This document shows positions 1 to 11,296 of a stretch of DNA of 64,000 nucleotides, in pieces. The notes under the pieces were generated by a model. It did no database searches. It had not been told where the DNA came from and saw only the letters and a list, made by a program, of their open reading frames with translations. A program made the translations under genes and the position numbers. Source of the stretch: Myxococcales bacterium (GTDB lineage: Bacteria; Myxococcota_A; Polyangia; Haliangiales; Haliangiaceae); contig JADJGV010000037.1 in assembly GCA_016707895.1 (NCBI GenBank), forward strand, positions 248,001 to 312,000. Direction: 5' to 3'. Positions within the stretch are counted from its first letter, which is position 1; the number at the start of each line of letters is the position of its first letter.

Positions 1-332
1 GTGAGTCTCCCTTAACGAGCGCCGGTAGGTAGCGCACCGCTGGCCGCCCTGTCAAGCGGGGTGGTTCGTCGGACGTCCGGGCCTCGGGGCTTTCGGCTCA
101 CGGCCCGTCTCGCGTCGTCGGGGGAGGCTCGGCGGGGACATGGCCCCGCCGAGGGGGGCTCGGCGACGGGCCCCCTGGAGATCGGTTGGTCGCATCCCGG
201 TCACCGTCCTGGCGCGAGCTTGTGGACAACCTGCGTGCGAGTGGCCTCGGGACGGTCCGGAGCGCCTGTGTTCCCGCGACTTCCACCGCGCGTGCTCAAA
301 AAACTTGCACCAATACTCTGGGAGCGGCGCCG
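1..332. other. Left-edge non-coding stretch
   Basis: I find no convincing gene here. Open frames exist on both strands, but they are Arg/Pro/Gly-rich translations typical of GC-rich shadow frames and none carries a recognisable motif or start context. The stretch lies downstream of the stop codon of the leftward mazG gene. It contains one strong hairpin (128-153, listed separately) and one A-rich patch near 298-315. Confidence 0.5.
128..153. terminator. Strong hairpin, possible terminator downstream of mazG
   Basis: Two 10-base arms (CTCGGCGGGG at 128-137 and CCCCGCCGAG at 144-153) are perfectly complementary around a 6-base loop. It sits about 180 bases past the mazG stop on mazG's downstream side. 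There is no T tract on either side, so an intrinsic terminator is an inference; it could equally serve a gene beyond the left edge. Confidence 0.4.
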
Positions 333-1169
333 TCATCCCCGCACGCCGACCCCGGCCGCCTTCGCGGCGTTCCACAGCGCGTCCATCTCCTCGAGGTTGG
401 AGTCGGCCGGGCGGCGGCCGGCCTCGCCCAGCCGGTCCTCGATGTACTCGAACCGACGCGTGAAGCGCCGGGACGCGTCGTGGAGCGCGCTCTCGGCGTC
501 GACCCCCAGCTTGCGGGCCAGGTTGACCACCGCGAACAGCAGATCCCCGATCTCGTGGTGGGCGGCGGGGCCGGCGGTCGGCGCCACCTCGGCGACCTCG
601 TCGACCTCCTCGCGCACCTTGGCCATCGAGCCCTGCCAGCCGCCCCAGTCGAACCCGACCCGGCCGGCCTTGTCGCCGAGCTTCTGGGCCCGGGCCAGCG
701 CCGGCAACCCGGGCAGCACGCCGCCCAGCGTCCGCGCGGCCGCCGCGGCCTTGGCGGCCTTCTCCTGGGCCTTGATCTGCTCCCACTGGGTCAGCACCTC
801 GGCCGACGTCTTGGCGTCCGAGTCGCCGGGAGCGCCGAAGACGTGCGGGTGGCGGCGCACCAGCTTGTCGCAGATCTCGGCGACGACGTCGTCGATCGCG
901 AACGCGCCCTCGGCCCGCCGCAGCGCGGCCTGGAAGACGATCTGCATCAGCACGTCGCCCAGCTCCTCGCGGTGATCGGCGACGTGGTCGCGCTCGAGGG
1001 CGTCGAGCACCTCGTAGGTCTCCTCGACCAGGAACGGGCGCAGCGTGGCCAGCGTCTGCTCGCGGTCCCACGGACAGCCGTCGGGCGCCAGCAGGCGATC
1101 CATGATCTCGACGAGGCGGGCCAGCGAGGCCCCAGGGGCAGGGGGGACGGCGGGGGTGTCGGCGGCCAT
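333..1169 (-). CDS. mazG: MazG nucleoside triphosphate pyrophosphohydrolase
   Basis: 278-aa MazG-family NTP pyrophosphohydrolase, a cytoplasmic enzyme that cleaves (d)NTPs to NMP and pyrophosphate and is linked to nucleotide-pool cleaning and stress survival. Both MazG repeats are visible. The N-terminal one has CPWDREQT, then the metal-binding helices LVEETYEVLDAL and EELGDVLMQ. The C-terminal one has REEVDEVAEV and HHEIGDLLFAVVNLAR. The C-terminal tail SNLEEMDALWNAAK is also typical. Length matches two-domain MazG (about 260-280 aa). The start at ATG 1169 places CPWDREQT near residue 36, as in the family. It is divergent from phoH, with about 115 bases between the starts for promoters. No unusual residues seen. 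Confidence 0.95.
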   Translation of the reverse strand: MAADTPAVPPAPGASLARLVEIMDRLLAPDGCPWDREQTLATLRPFLVEETYEVLDALERDHVADHREELGDVLMQIVFQAALRRAEGAFAIDDVVAEICDKLVRRHPHVFGAPGDSDAKTSAEVLTQWEQIKAQEKAAKAAAAARTLGGVLPGLPALARAQKLGDKAGRVGFDWGGWQGSMAKVREEVDEVAEVAPTAGPAAHHEIGDLLFAVVNLARKLGVDAESALHDASRRFTRRFEYIEDRLGEAGRRPADSNLEEMDALWNAAKAAGVGVRG

Positions 1170-1283
1170 GGCGCGCACCGTACCCGTCGCCCGTCGCGCG
1201 TGCCAGCCGCCCGGGTTCCTGCTACAACCCCGTCCCCGGGTCGAGCCGGTCGACTTCGCTCGCGCCGGCAGAAACCCCCGATC

Positions 1284-2360
1284 GTGACCAAGCCCGCCCT
1301 CCGCCGCGACAAGCTCGCGTTCGACGACCCCGAGGCCCTCCAGGCCTTGTGCGGCACCAACAACACCCGGCTCAAGCTCATCGAGCGCACCGCCGGCGCC
1401 CAGATCCACCTGCGCGGCAACGAGATCACCATCGACGGCGACGACGACGTCGTCCGGGTGGTGCGCTCGGCGCTCGAGCAGCTGTACGGCTTCGCGCGCA
1501 AGGGCAAGCACCTGGCGTCGGACGACGTCGTGCGCGCGGTCAAGGTGCTGTCGGCCGACAGCGGCGCCGAGCTGGCGCCGATCTTCACCGACACCGTGCT
1601 GGTGCCGCGCGCCGGGCGGCCGATCGCCCCCAAGGGCGCCAACCAGAAGCAGTACGTCGATCAGGTCCGCGCCAACGACATCGTCTTCGGCGTCGGCCCG
1701 GCCGGCACCGGCAAGACCTACCTGGCGGTGGCTTTGGCGGTGCGCGCGCTGCTCGACAAGCAGGTGCGGCGGATCGTCTTGACCCGGCCGGCGGTCGAGG
1801 CCGGCGAGAAGCTCGGGTTCTTGCCCGGCACGCTCGAGGAGAAGGTCAGCCCGTACGTCCGGCCGCTGTACGACGCGCTGGGCGACATGCTCGACGTCGA
1901 CAAGGTCCAGAAGATGATGGCCGACGACGTCATCGAGGTCGCGCCGCTGGCGTTCATGCGCGGCCGCACGCTCAACGACGCGTTCGTCATCCTCGACGAG
2001 GCCCAGAACACCTCGGTCGAGCAGATGAAGATGTTCCTGACCCGGCTCGGCTTCGGCGCCAAGGCGGTGGTCACCGGCGATCCGTCGCAGACCGATCTGC
2101 CGCGCGGCCAGCCGTCGGGGCTGCGCGACGCGCTGCACCTGCTCGAGGGCATCCGCGGCATCGGCGTGACCCGCTTCACCGACACCGACGTGGTGCGCCA
2201 CCCGCTGGTCGCCGAGATCATCCGCGCCTACGACGCCCGCGATCGGGCCCGCAGCGAGCGGATGCACGGCGAGGACCGGTTCGCCCCCCGGCCGGGCGGC
2301 GAGCCGGCGCCGGAAGCGGGGGCCGCCGCCGCCGCGGCGCCGCCGGCCACGGTAGACTAG
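1284..2360 (+). CDS. phoH: PhoH-family ATPase
   Basis: 358-aa PhoH-like protein, a cytoplasmic P-loop ATPase of the PhoH/YbeZ type, implicated in RNA metabolism and ribosome maturation together with YbeY. Walker A GPAGTGKT is at residues 138-145 and Walker B VILDEAQN at 235-242. An N-terminal KH-like region (residues about 15-75, with the pattern GAQIHLRGNEITIDGDD) precedes the ATPase. The sensor segment VVTGDPSQTDLP is intact. Start chosen at GTG 1284, giving the family-like N-terminus; no upstream ATG in frame fits better. The gene is followed after 4 bases by the HD-GYP gene and then by ybeY, so it is the first gene of a likely operon. The last about 20 residues are a low-complexity Ala/Pro tail. 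Confidence 0.95.
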   Translation: MTKPALRRDKLAFDDPEALQALCGTNNTRLKLIERTAGAQIHLRGNEITIDGDDDVVRVVRSALEQLYGFARKGKHLASDDVVRAVKVLSADSGAELAPIFTDTVLVPRAGRPIAPKGANQKQYVDQVRANDIVFGVGPAGTGKTYLAVALAVRALLDKQVRRIVLTRPAVEAGEKLGFLPGTLEEKVSPYVRPLYDALGDMLDVDKVQKMMADDVIEVAPLAFMRGRTLNDAFVILDEAQNTSVEQMKMFLTRLGFGAKAVVTGDPSQTDLPRGQPSGLRDALHLLEGIRGIGVTRFTDTDVVRHPLVAEIIRAYDARDRARSERMHGEDRFAPRPGGEPAPEAGAAAAAAPPATVD

Positions 2361-2364
2361 CGGC

Positions 2365-4340
<1,976 letters not shown>

Positions 4341-4344
<4 letters not shown>

Positions 4345-4826
4345 TCGCCGCCGCCGCTGCCGTCGACGTCGCGATCGATCGCGGGCTGGGCGTGGGCTTC
4401 GACCGCGCCGCGCTGCGCCGCTGCGTGCGGCGGATGGTGGCGGCGGCGGCGGCCACCGAGGGCCGGCCGCTCGAGGCGGCGTTCCGCTACACCGACGACG
4501 CGGTGATCCACGCGCTCAACCGCGACTACCGCGGCAAGGACAAGCCGACCGACGTGCTGGCGTTCGCGCAGCGCGAGGGGCCGGCCGGCGCGACCGACCT
4601 CGGCGTGCTGGGCGACGTGATCGTCTCGGTCGACACCGCGCGGCGCCAGGCCAAGCGGCGCGGCGTCGCCGGGCTGACCCACGAGCTGTGCTTCCTGTCG
4701 GCCCACGGGCTGTGCCACCTGCTCGGCTACGACCACCCGACCGCGCGGGCCGAGAAGGTCATGAACGCGCGGATGGCGGCGCTGTTGGCGGCGGCGGCGG
4801 CCCCGGGCCGCGTGCGCGCGGCGTGA
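4341..4826 (+). CDS. ybeY: Endoribonuclease / rRNA maturation factor YbeY
   Basis: 161-aa YbeY, a zinc-dependent single-strand endoribonuclease needed for 16S rRNA 3' processing and ribosome quality control. The signature triad HGLCHLLGYDH has the three zinc-ligand histidines with spacing H-x3-H-x5-H. The upstream conserved segment YRGKDKPTDVLAF and LGDVIVS are also present. Length fits the family (150-170 aa). The start is GTG 4341, which overlaps the stop of the HD-GYP gene by 4 bases (GTGA), indicating translational coupling within a phoH-HD-ybeY operon. The TPR-methyltransferase gene converges from the other strand just 7 bases after the stop. Confidence 0.94.
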
Positions 4827-4833
4827 TCCGGCG

Positions 4834-6087
4834 TCAGCTCGGCGCGATCAGCACCCACACCTCGCCGGCCACCGGGCCCGACGGCTCGCGGCGCAGCGTG
4901 GCCGCGGTGCGGCTGGCGACCGCCAGGCCGTGGGCGGCGGCCCGCGCGGCGACGTGATCGCCGCCGTGCGACCAGCGCCCGGTGCGCGCGAGGGTGAGGC
5001 CCGCGCCGGCCTCGGTGGTGAACGCGACCGCGGCGCCCGGCGCCAGCCGCGGGGCCAGCGCGGCGAACACCGGCGCCAGGTCGCCGACGTAGATGAACAC
5101 GTCGGCGGCGACCACCAGCTCGAAGCGGTCGGCGCCGGCGGCGAGAAAGTCGATCAGCTCGGCGGCGACCAGCGCGTCGTAGCAGCCGCGGCGCGCGGCC
5201 TGGGCGAGCATCGCCGGCGCCACGTCGACGCCGGTCAGGTGCGCGCAGCGGTCGCGCAGCGCGGCGCCGACCAGGCCGGTGCCGCAGCCGAGATCGAGCG
5301 CGCGCGGGAACGGGGCGCGATCGGCGAGCGCGGCGCGCACCAGCGCCGGCCCGCAGTACTGGAGGCGATCGACCAGCAGCTCGTCGAAGCGCGCGGCGTT
5401 GGCGTCGAACACCGCGCGCGCGTAGCCGGGGGGCGGGGCGTCGGCGTGCCCGCCGGCGAGGGCGGTCGCGAGGTGCCGGGCGTCGGCGCGGCTGGGATCG
5501 AGCGCCGCGAGCCGGGCCCAGGCCGCGGCGGCGTCGGCGTCGCGCCCCAGCGCGGCCAGCGCCCGGGCCTGGCCCTCGAGCGCCGGCGCCAGCGTCGGCG
5601 CGCGCGCCAGCGCCTGGGTGAACGCGTGGGCGGCGGCGGCGTGCTCGTCGACCGCCAGCGCGACCTGCCCGGCGTTGCGCCACGGCGTCGCGTCGTCCGG
5701 GCGCAGGGCGGCGACGCGGACGAACGCGTCCCACGCGGCGCCGAACCGGCCGGCGCCGGCGGCGGCGACGGCGACCACCTCGTGCGCGCCGGGGTCGTCG
5801 GGCTCGAGGGCGGCGCCGCGCTCGGCGTGGCGCAGGGCGGCGGCGGGATCGCCGCGCTGGATCAACGCCACCGCGAGGTGCCGATGGGCCAGGCCGCACC
5901 CGGGATCGATCGCCAGCGCCGCGCGCGCCGACGCCTCGGCCGCCGGTTCGGCGCGCATCGCCTCGACCCCGGCGCGCAGCGCCAGCGCTTGCGCCGACGG
6001 CGGCGCCCCGCGCAGCGCGGCCTCGGCGGCGACCGCGTCGCCAGCCGCGAGCGCGGCGCGCGCGCGATCGAGATCTGGCGTCGGCAT
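4834..6087 (-). CDS. TPR-repeat protein with class I methyltransferase domain
   Basis: 417-aa predicted cytoplasmic protein. Residues about 1-220 are Ala-rich tetratricopeptide repeats (repeated pattern A-hAIDPGCGLAHRHLAVALI and AALEPDDPGAHEVVAVA). The rest is a SAM-dependent methyltransferase with motif I DLGCGTG at 265-271 followed by LTGVDVAPAMLAQAARRG. This TPR-plus-methyltransferase layout occurs in many proteobacterial proteins of unknown substrate. The ATG at 6087 is preferred because it starts the TPR region directly; an in-frame ATG at 6123 would add 12 unconvincing residues. Substrate and partners cannot be read from the neighbours. Confidence 0.82.
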   Translation of the reverse strand: MPTPDLDRARAALAAGDAVAAEAALRGAPPSAQALALRAGVEAMRAEPAAEASARAALAIDPGCGLAHRHLAVALIQRGDPAAALRHAERGAALEPDDPGAHEVVAVAAAGAGRFGAAWDAFVRVAALRPDDATPWRNAGQVALAVDEHAAAAHAFTQALARAPTLAPALEGQARALAALGRDADAAAAWARLAALDPSRADARHLATALAGGHADAPPPGYARAVFDANAARFDELLVDRLQYCGPALVRAALADRAPFPRALDLGCGTGLVGAALRDRCAHLTGVDVAPAMLAQAARRGCYDALVAAELIDFLAAGADRFELVVAADVFIYVGDLAPVFAALAPRLAPGAAVAFTTEAGAGLTLARTGRWSHGGDHVAARAAAHGLAVASRTAATLRREPSGPVAGEVWVLIAPS

Positions 6088-6127
6088 CGGCCCCAGCGTA
6101 GCCGGCGCGGCGCCGCGGTTCACGCGA

Positions 6128-6608
6128 TCACGGCGCCCAGCGCAGCTCGATGCGACGGTTGCGCGGGTCGCTGATCGGCGGCACCAGCGGGACGTCCTCG
6201 CCGTAGCCGCGGGCGATCAGGCGGGCGGCGGGGACGCCCCGGGCGATCAGGTAGTCGCGCACGGTGGCGGCCCGGCGCTGCGACAGCGACACCGCGTAGC
6301 CGGTAGATCGGTAGTGGCCCTGGATCTCGAGCGTGCCGGTCGGGTGGGCGGCGAGCAGCGCGGCGACCTCGTCGAGCATCGCGAAGCTCTCGCGCCGGCT
6401 TGTCGATCTCGAAGCGGACCGGTTCGAACAGCTCGATGCCGGCGGCGGTGCGGCGGGCCAGGCGCGGGCAGCCGGGCGCGCCGACGGCGTGGGCGGCGCG
6501 GCAGGTGACGGCGGGATCCGCGTCGACGACGACGTCGCGATCCGGCGCGACCTCGGCGTGGGCGGCGGTGGCGGTGAGCCAGAGCAAGACGCCAGGCAGC
6601 GTGCGCAT
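6128..6608 (-). pseudogene. OmpA-family periplasmic/outer-membrane protein, frameshifted
   Basis: The N-terminal part begins MRTLPGVLLWLTATAAHA, a signal peptide, and runs in one frame to FEPVRFEIDKP. The OmpA peptidoglycan-binding domain then continues in another frame: RESFAMLDEVAALLAAHP, LEIQGHYRSTGYAVSLSQRR, RGYGEDVPLVPPISDPRNRR, ending 6128. One extra base near 6398-6402 separates the two halves; removing it gives a continuous protein of about 160 aa with the usual OmpA_C order (FEIDK - LDEVA - IQGH - LSQRRA - GYGED - NRRIELR). Known role of the family: non-covalent anchoring of the envelope to peptidoglycan. Either a recent pseudogene or a sequencing/assembly error. Confidence 0.75.
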
Positions 6609-6688
6609 GGTGCGATGGTGCGGCGGCAGGTCGCCGCGGTTTCATCGGCGTGTGAGGCGCGTGAGGTGCGCGCGAGCGACGCCAGGGA

Positions 6689-7246
6689 TCAGCGGGCCAG
6701 CATCGTGCCGAGGTCGCCGACGACGCTGACCGTGACCATCGTCAGGCTGCGCTCGGTCGGCCCGGGCGCCGGCAGCGTGTCGACCGCGACCTCGAGGCCG
6801 AGGCCGCGGACGGCGTCGAGATCCGGGCCGAGGTCAGCCCAGCCCTTCTCCGAGCGCTCGCGGCCGCTGCGGGTCACGCGGTGCCAGGGCAGCACGGCGA
6901 TCGCGGCGCCGTACATCGCGCGCGTGTCTTCGCCGTAGCGCGCGCGCCCGAACCGGAAGCCGAGCCGCGCGTCGACGCGCACCGGCAGCGGCAGGTCGTA
7001 GTTGACGTAGCTGAACACGTCGAACAGCTGGCCGTGGGCGTGGGCGTCGGTGACCACGCCGCCGTCGAGGATCGCGTAGACCGCCTGGTGGTCGCCGAAG
7101 CTGTAGCCCATGCCGACGCCGGCGCTGGCGTTGACGCCGGCGCCGCCCGCGGTGCCGAGGTGTGGGCCGACCGCGGCGCGCGCGGTGAAGCAGCCGGTGC
7201 TGAGCAGCGCGAGCAGCGCGAGGACGGGGACGGTGCGGGGCAGCAT
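6689..7246 (-). CDS. Small putative lipoprotein, possible outer-membrane protein
   Basis: 185-aa protein with a lipoprotein signal peptide (MLPRTVPVLALLALLSTGC, Cys about residue 19). After it comes an Ala/Gly-rich region with alternating hydrophobic strands (VNASAGVGMGYSFGDHQAVY, YDLPLPVRVDARLGFRFGRAR) that resembles a small beta-barrel. I do not recognise a family. ATG 7246 is chosen because it places the signal peptide at the N-terminus; the frame is open further upstream but without coding character. The gene lies alone between the frameshifted OmpA-like gene and the M36 protease, all leftward. Confidence 0.65.
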   Translation of the reverse strand: MLPRTVPVLALLALLSTGCFTARAAVGPHLGTAGGAGVNASAGVGMGYSFGDHQAVYAILDGGVVTDAHAHGQLFDVFSYVNYDLPLPVRVDARLGFRFGRARYGEDTRAMYGAAIAVLPWHRVTRSGRERSEKGWADLGPDLDAVRGLGLEVAVDTLPAPGPTERSLTMVTVSVVGDLGTMLAR

Positions 7247-7366
7247 GGGGGTGCCTCGATCGACGCGCGGCGCGGTCCGAGGGTCTGACCGCGCGGCGAC
7301 GGTGTGCGCTCGATCGCGGCCGTCGACGATCGGACACCGTCGAGGAACTGACACCCGCGCCGTCCG

Positions 7367-10300
7367 CTAGCGGCGGCGACGCCGCGGCCGGAACACCAGG
7401 CCCAGCGCGCCCAGCGCCAGCAGCGTCGAGCCCGGCGCGCTGGCGTCGCCGGTCGAGCAGCAGCCGCCGTCCTGCGAGCCGCCGGCGGGCGCGGCGTCGA
7501 TGGTCGCGCCGCTGTCGACGGGCGGCGGGCCGGCGTCGGGATCGACCGGGCCGGCGTCGGGATCGACCGGGCCGGCGTCGGGATCGACCGGGCCGGCGTC
7601 GGGATCGACCGGGCCGGCGTCGGGGTCGGGCGGCGCGGCGTCGATCGGGATCGCGGCGTCGATCGGCGCGCCGGCGTCGATCGGCGGCGGCGCGCCGACG
7701 GTGATCACGACGGTGTCGCTGGCGCTGGCGAACGGATCGCTGGCGGTGAGCTGGAAGGTCAGCGCGGCGGCCGCGGCGGGCGCGGTGAAGCTGGGCGTCA
7801 GCGTGGTGGCGCCGGCCAGCGTCACCGCCGGCCCGGCGGTCTGGGTCCAGGCCAGCGTCAGCGCGTCGCCGTTGGGGTCGCTCGCGGAGCCGGCCAGCAC
7901 GACCGCGCTGCTCGCGGCGACCGCGCGATCGGCGCCGGCGCTCACCGTCGGGGGCGCCTGGCAGCTGGGGCCCTCGGCGGTCACCCGCGGGAACGGCGGC
8001 GTGGTCAGCCCGGTGATCGCGATGTCGTCGAGCTCCCAGCCGCCGACGCCGGCCGCTTGATCGGTGCCGATGCGGAACCGCAGCCGGAGGGTCTGGCCGG
8101 CGAACTGGGTGCCGAAGGCGAGGCTGACGTTGTTGCGGTTGGGGTACGCGGCGTTGCGCCGGCCGTAGGCCTGGCGGCCGCCGAGCGGGTTGCCGCTGGC
8201 GGCGCTGAGCGTGCCGGTGTACCCGGGCGTGACGCCGAACGTCGACGCGTCGGCCCAGGTGGCGCCGCCGTTGGTCGACAGCTCGATCACGCCGCCGTCC
8301 CAGAACGTGCCGGTCGACCACTCGAAGTCGAAGCGGTGCGCGAACGCCAGCGTCAGCGGGCCGGCGCCGACGGGCAGCGGCGGCGACACCAGCTGGCCGT
8401 CGCCGGTCGAGGTCAGGTCGAGGCCGTGCCAGCCCATGCTGGTGCCGAGCAGCTCGCGGCCCCACATCCCGGCGGTGCCGGCGGTGGTCCACACCGTCTG
8501 CGCCGCCTCGACGTCGTCGGTGGTCGCGGCGTTGGGGACGACGTCGTAGTTGCCGGCGATCGTGGCGGTGGCCATCGCGCTGGTCACGCACGCGCCGGCG
8601 TCGGCCAGCTGCACGGTGATCGCGATCGGCGTCTGCGCGGTCACGGTCGGCGCCATGCGGATCGTGAACGCCTCGATCGCGCTGGCCAGCGGCGCCACCG
8701 GCGCGGCGGTGCGGCTGGGCGCGACGATCGTGACGCCCGGCGTGGTGGTCGAGACCGTGATGGTGGTGTTGGTCAGCGCGGCCATGCCGCCGTTGGCGAT
8801 CGTGACCCGCAGCTGGCCGGTCTCGCCGGCGTCGAGGATGCCGTCGGTGTCGCAGGTGACGCCGGCGTCGGTGATCGCGATCGGCCCGACGCCGAGCTTG
8901 CCGCGCAGCGAGAAGTCCTCGACGACGCCGTCGAGGTTGGTCGACGTCCGCGCCGGCGATGCCGCGCACGAGCCGGCGCCGCGCACCGCGAACGCCTGGG
9001 CCAGCGCGATCGTATCGGTGGGGTCCAGCGCCTGGGCCGCGGCCAGCAGCGCGTCGCGGGCCTCGGTGAAGGTGGCGTCGCTGGGCGTGAGCAGCAGGCC
9101 GGCGACGACGTAGTCGGACATCGCGCGGCGCGCGGCGGCGTAGCCGTCCTTGTCGATCAGCGCGACGTAGGCCTGCCACATCATCGCCGCCCACACCTCG
9201 CCGGCGTTGTGGACCTCCTCGTTCATGCCGGTGAAGGCGATCGGGAACGTCGTCGGCAAGGTCGCGCTCTGCTGGATGTGGCCGAACGTGAACCCGTTCT
9301 TGGTGAGGTCGGTGCTGTAGGGCGCGCGGCGGATGCCGTAGTACGCGTCGGCGAACGACACCGCGGCGTAGACCCCCATCGGGTACGCGCGGTGCGGATC
9401 GTCGGTCGGGCGGACCAGCGCGAACAGCGCGCTGAAGTCGCCCCAGCCCTCGCTCATCGCGCGGCACTGCGTCGCGCCGCACGCCGCCAGCCGGTGGTGC
9501 AGGTAGTGGCCCCACTCGTGAGCGACGATGCCGGTGTCGAGATCGCCGTCGCGCTCGACGCCGGCGGCGCTGCGGACCATGCGCGCGGTGGTGGCGCCCG
9601 CGGCGATCAGCGACCGCAGCGTCGCGCCGTCGGCCTGGCTGATCATGAGCGACGGCGGCAGCGTGGTCCCGTTGCCGGCCATCGTCTCGGTGCCGGGGCC
9701 GGTGTTGACCAGGATCATGCCGACGCCGCCGGCGTTCTGGACGTTCTGGGCCTTCTGCACGAAGGTGCAGTTGCCGCGGGTCACCACGACGATGCGGCCG
9801 GTGGCGCCGGTGATCGCGCCGCACGCCTCGTGGGCGGCGTCGCTGGCGTCGACGACGGTGTTGGTGACGTCGAAGACCTGCGGCCCGAAGCCGGCGGTCG
9901 AGTTGCCGAGGCTGAGGTTGCCGGGGTTGATGGTGAGCGTGTGCGTCGAGGCGCCGCTCCACAGGTACATCTGCATCCGCGGCGACATGCCGTCGGACGG
10001 CGTCGACATGTTGGCGTTGTTGCGGCTGCCGCCGCTGGCGTCGTCCTGGGCCTCGGCGTGGATCGGATCGCCGCCGGCGCCGCCGCGGCCGAAGTTGTCC
10101 TGCTGGGCGTTGCCGGCGGCCTCGTCGAAGCCGGAGTCGTACCACCAGTCGTGCAGCCAGTTGTTCAGGTAGAAGAGGTGGGTCACCGCGGCCATGCCCT
10201 GGGCCTGGGACACCAGCGGCCCCTGGGCCGGATCGTAGGCGCGATCGAACGACCGGGTGCCGGTCGTCGACGCGCGGAAGTCGGTGCCGGACAGGCCGTC

Positions 10301-11296
10301 GGGCGCCGCGCGGTCGGCGTAGGCGTCGACGTTGTTGCCGTTGGTCGTGGTGGCGGCGGCGGCCAGCCACGGATCGACCGCGCCCATCGGGTTGGTGTTG
10401 AAGCCGTCCATCGTGACCAGGTTCGGGGCGACGAACGCGGGCTGGCTGCCGTCGGGCGTGCCGCTCGGGTGCGGCAGGAAGCTCTGCTGCGGGCCGTCGA
10501 ACGGGCGGCCGGCCGCGTCGGCGTCGGCGAACACCCGGTAGGTGAACGCGGCGTCGACGGTGAGGTCGTCGCGGCGGACCACGTCGCCGGTGCCGGCGTC
10601 GACGAAGACCCGCCACAGGCGCGCGTCGGTCGAGCCGGCCGGCGCGCCGTAGGCCTCGACCATCCAGGTCGGGCGCAGGCGGTCGGGCTCGGGCAGGAGC
10701 GCGCGCTTGGCCTGCGACGGCCCGAGCGCGGCGTCGGCGGCGAAGCGATCGGCCACGGCGATCGCGGTGGCGGCGCGGGCGTCGAGCGTGAAGGCGCCCT
10801 TGATCCCGTCGCCGCGCGCCACCCGCGTGCCGCCGATCGCCAGCAGCCCGCCGTCGGCGCCGGTCAGCACGCTGATCCGGCCGCCCCACACCGGGACGCC
10901 GTCGACCTCCTGGCGCAGCGCGACCAGCGAGGCGCCGCCGCGCAGGCGGTGGACCGCGTCGACCCCGAGGTCGGCCGGCGTGCGCACGCCCCAGATCGGC
11001 GTGGCGCTGGCGACGAACTCGATCGCCGCGACGTCGCGCGGCGCGCCGGGCCGCGGCGGCAGCGGCGCGGTGGCGCGGACCAGCCGCGGCCGACCGTCGT
11101 CGTCGAGCGCGACCGCCGCCAGGTGACGATCGAGCGCGGCCTGGGTCAGCGGTGGCGTCGCCACCGGCGCCACGACCCCGAGCCGCTCGGCGGCGGCGTC
11201 GACGGTCGCCGGCGTGTCGTCGCGATCGGCGCAGGCCGCGAGCGCCAGCGTCACCAGGGCCGCGCAGCGCGCGCGCGAACCGAGCCCGTGCATCAT
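7367..11296 (-). CDS. Secreted M36 (fungalysin-type) metalloprotease with MYXO-CTERM-like tag
   Basis: 1309-aa extracellular zinc protease. In order: signal peptide with lipobox (LVTLALAAC), propeptide with FTP/PepSY-like segments (WGGRISVLTGADGGLLAIGG), M36 catalytic domain with zinc motif HEWGH at 593-597 and SEGWGDF just after, a PA-type domain inserted before the active site (GRIVVVTRGNCTFVQKAQN), CARDB-like and anchor-type beta domains, a PKD/REJ-like domain (PPTVSAGADRAVAASS), a Pro/Asp-rich repeat linker, and a C-terminus of GGCCSTG, a hydrophobic helix and five arginines. That ending matches the MYXO-CTERM sorting signal cleaved by myxosortase. The start could be ATG 11296 or 11293; a GGAGG lies just upstream. 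Lipobox and C-terminal tag together are unusual. Confidence 0.93.
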   Translation of the reverse strand: MMHGLGSRARCAALVTLALAACADRDDTPATVDAAAERLGVVAPVATPPLTQAALDRHLAAVALDDDGRPRLVRATAPLPPRPGAPRDVAAIEFVASATPIWGVRTPADLGVDAVHRLRGGASLVALRQEVDGVPVWGGRISVLTGADGGLLAIGGTRVARGDGIKGAFTLDARAATAIAVADRFAADAALGPSQAKRALLPEPDRLRPTWMVEAYGAPAGSTDARLWRVFVDAGTGDVVRRDDLTVDAAFTYRVFADADAAGRPFDGPQQSFLPHPSGTPDGSQPAFVAPNLVTMDGFNTNPMGAVDPWLAAAATTTNGNNVDAYADRAAPDGLSGTDFRASTTGTRSFDRAYDPAQGPLVSQAQGMAAVTHLFYLNNWLHDWWYDSGFDEAAGNAQQDNFGRGGAGGDPIHAEAQDDASGGSRNNANMSTPSDGMSPRMQMYLWSGASTHTLTINPGNLSLGNSTAGFGPQVFDVTNTVVDASDAAHEACGAITGATGRIVVVTRGNCTFVQKAQNVQNAGGVGMILVNTGPGTETMAGNGTTLPPSLMISQADGATLRSLIAAGATTARMVRSAAGVERDGDLDTGIVAHEWGHYLHHRLAACGATQCRAMSEGWGDFSALFALVRPTDDPHRAYPMGVYAAVSFADAYYGIRRAPYSTDLTKNGFTFGHIQQSATLPTTFPIAFTGMNEEVHNAGEVWAAMMWQAYVALIDKDGYAAARRAMSDYVVAGLLLTPSDATFTEARDALLAAAQALDPTDTIALAQAFAVRGAGSCAASPARTSTNLDGVVEDFSLRGKLGVGPIAITDAGVTCDTDGILDAGETGQLRVTIANGGMAALTNTTITVSTTTPGVTIVAPSRTAAPVAPLASAIEAFTIRMAPTVTAQTPIAITVQLADAGACVTSAMATATIAGNYDVVPNAATTDDVEAAQTVWTTAGTAGMWGRELLGTSMGWHGLDLTSTGDGQLVSPPLPVGAGPLTLAFAHRFDFEWSTGTFWDGGVIELSTNGGATWADASTFGVTPGYTGTLSAASGNPLGGRQAYGRRNAAYPNRNNVSLAFGTQFAGQTLRLRFRIGTDQAAGVGGWELDDIAITGLTTPPFPRVTAEGPSCQAPPTVSAGADRAVAASSAVVLAGSASDPNGDALTLAWTQTAGPAVTLAGATTLTPSFTAPAAAAALTFQLTASDPFASASDTVVITVGAPPPIDAGAPIDAAIPIDAAPPDPDAGPVDPDAGPVDPDAGPVDPDAGPVDPDAGPPPVDSGATIDAAPAGGSQDGGCCSTGDASAPGSTLLALGALGLVFRPRRRRR
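7530..7622. repeat. 21-bp tandem repeat inside the M36 protease gene
   Basis: About four near-perfect copies of a 21-base unit (core ggcgtcgggatcgaccgggc) encode the heptad DPDAGPV on the minus strand. This forms the acidic Pro/Asp/Ala linker between the PKD-like domain and the C-terminal sorting tag. Copy number in such in-frame repeats usually varies between strains, changing linker length (inference). Confidence 0.85.
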
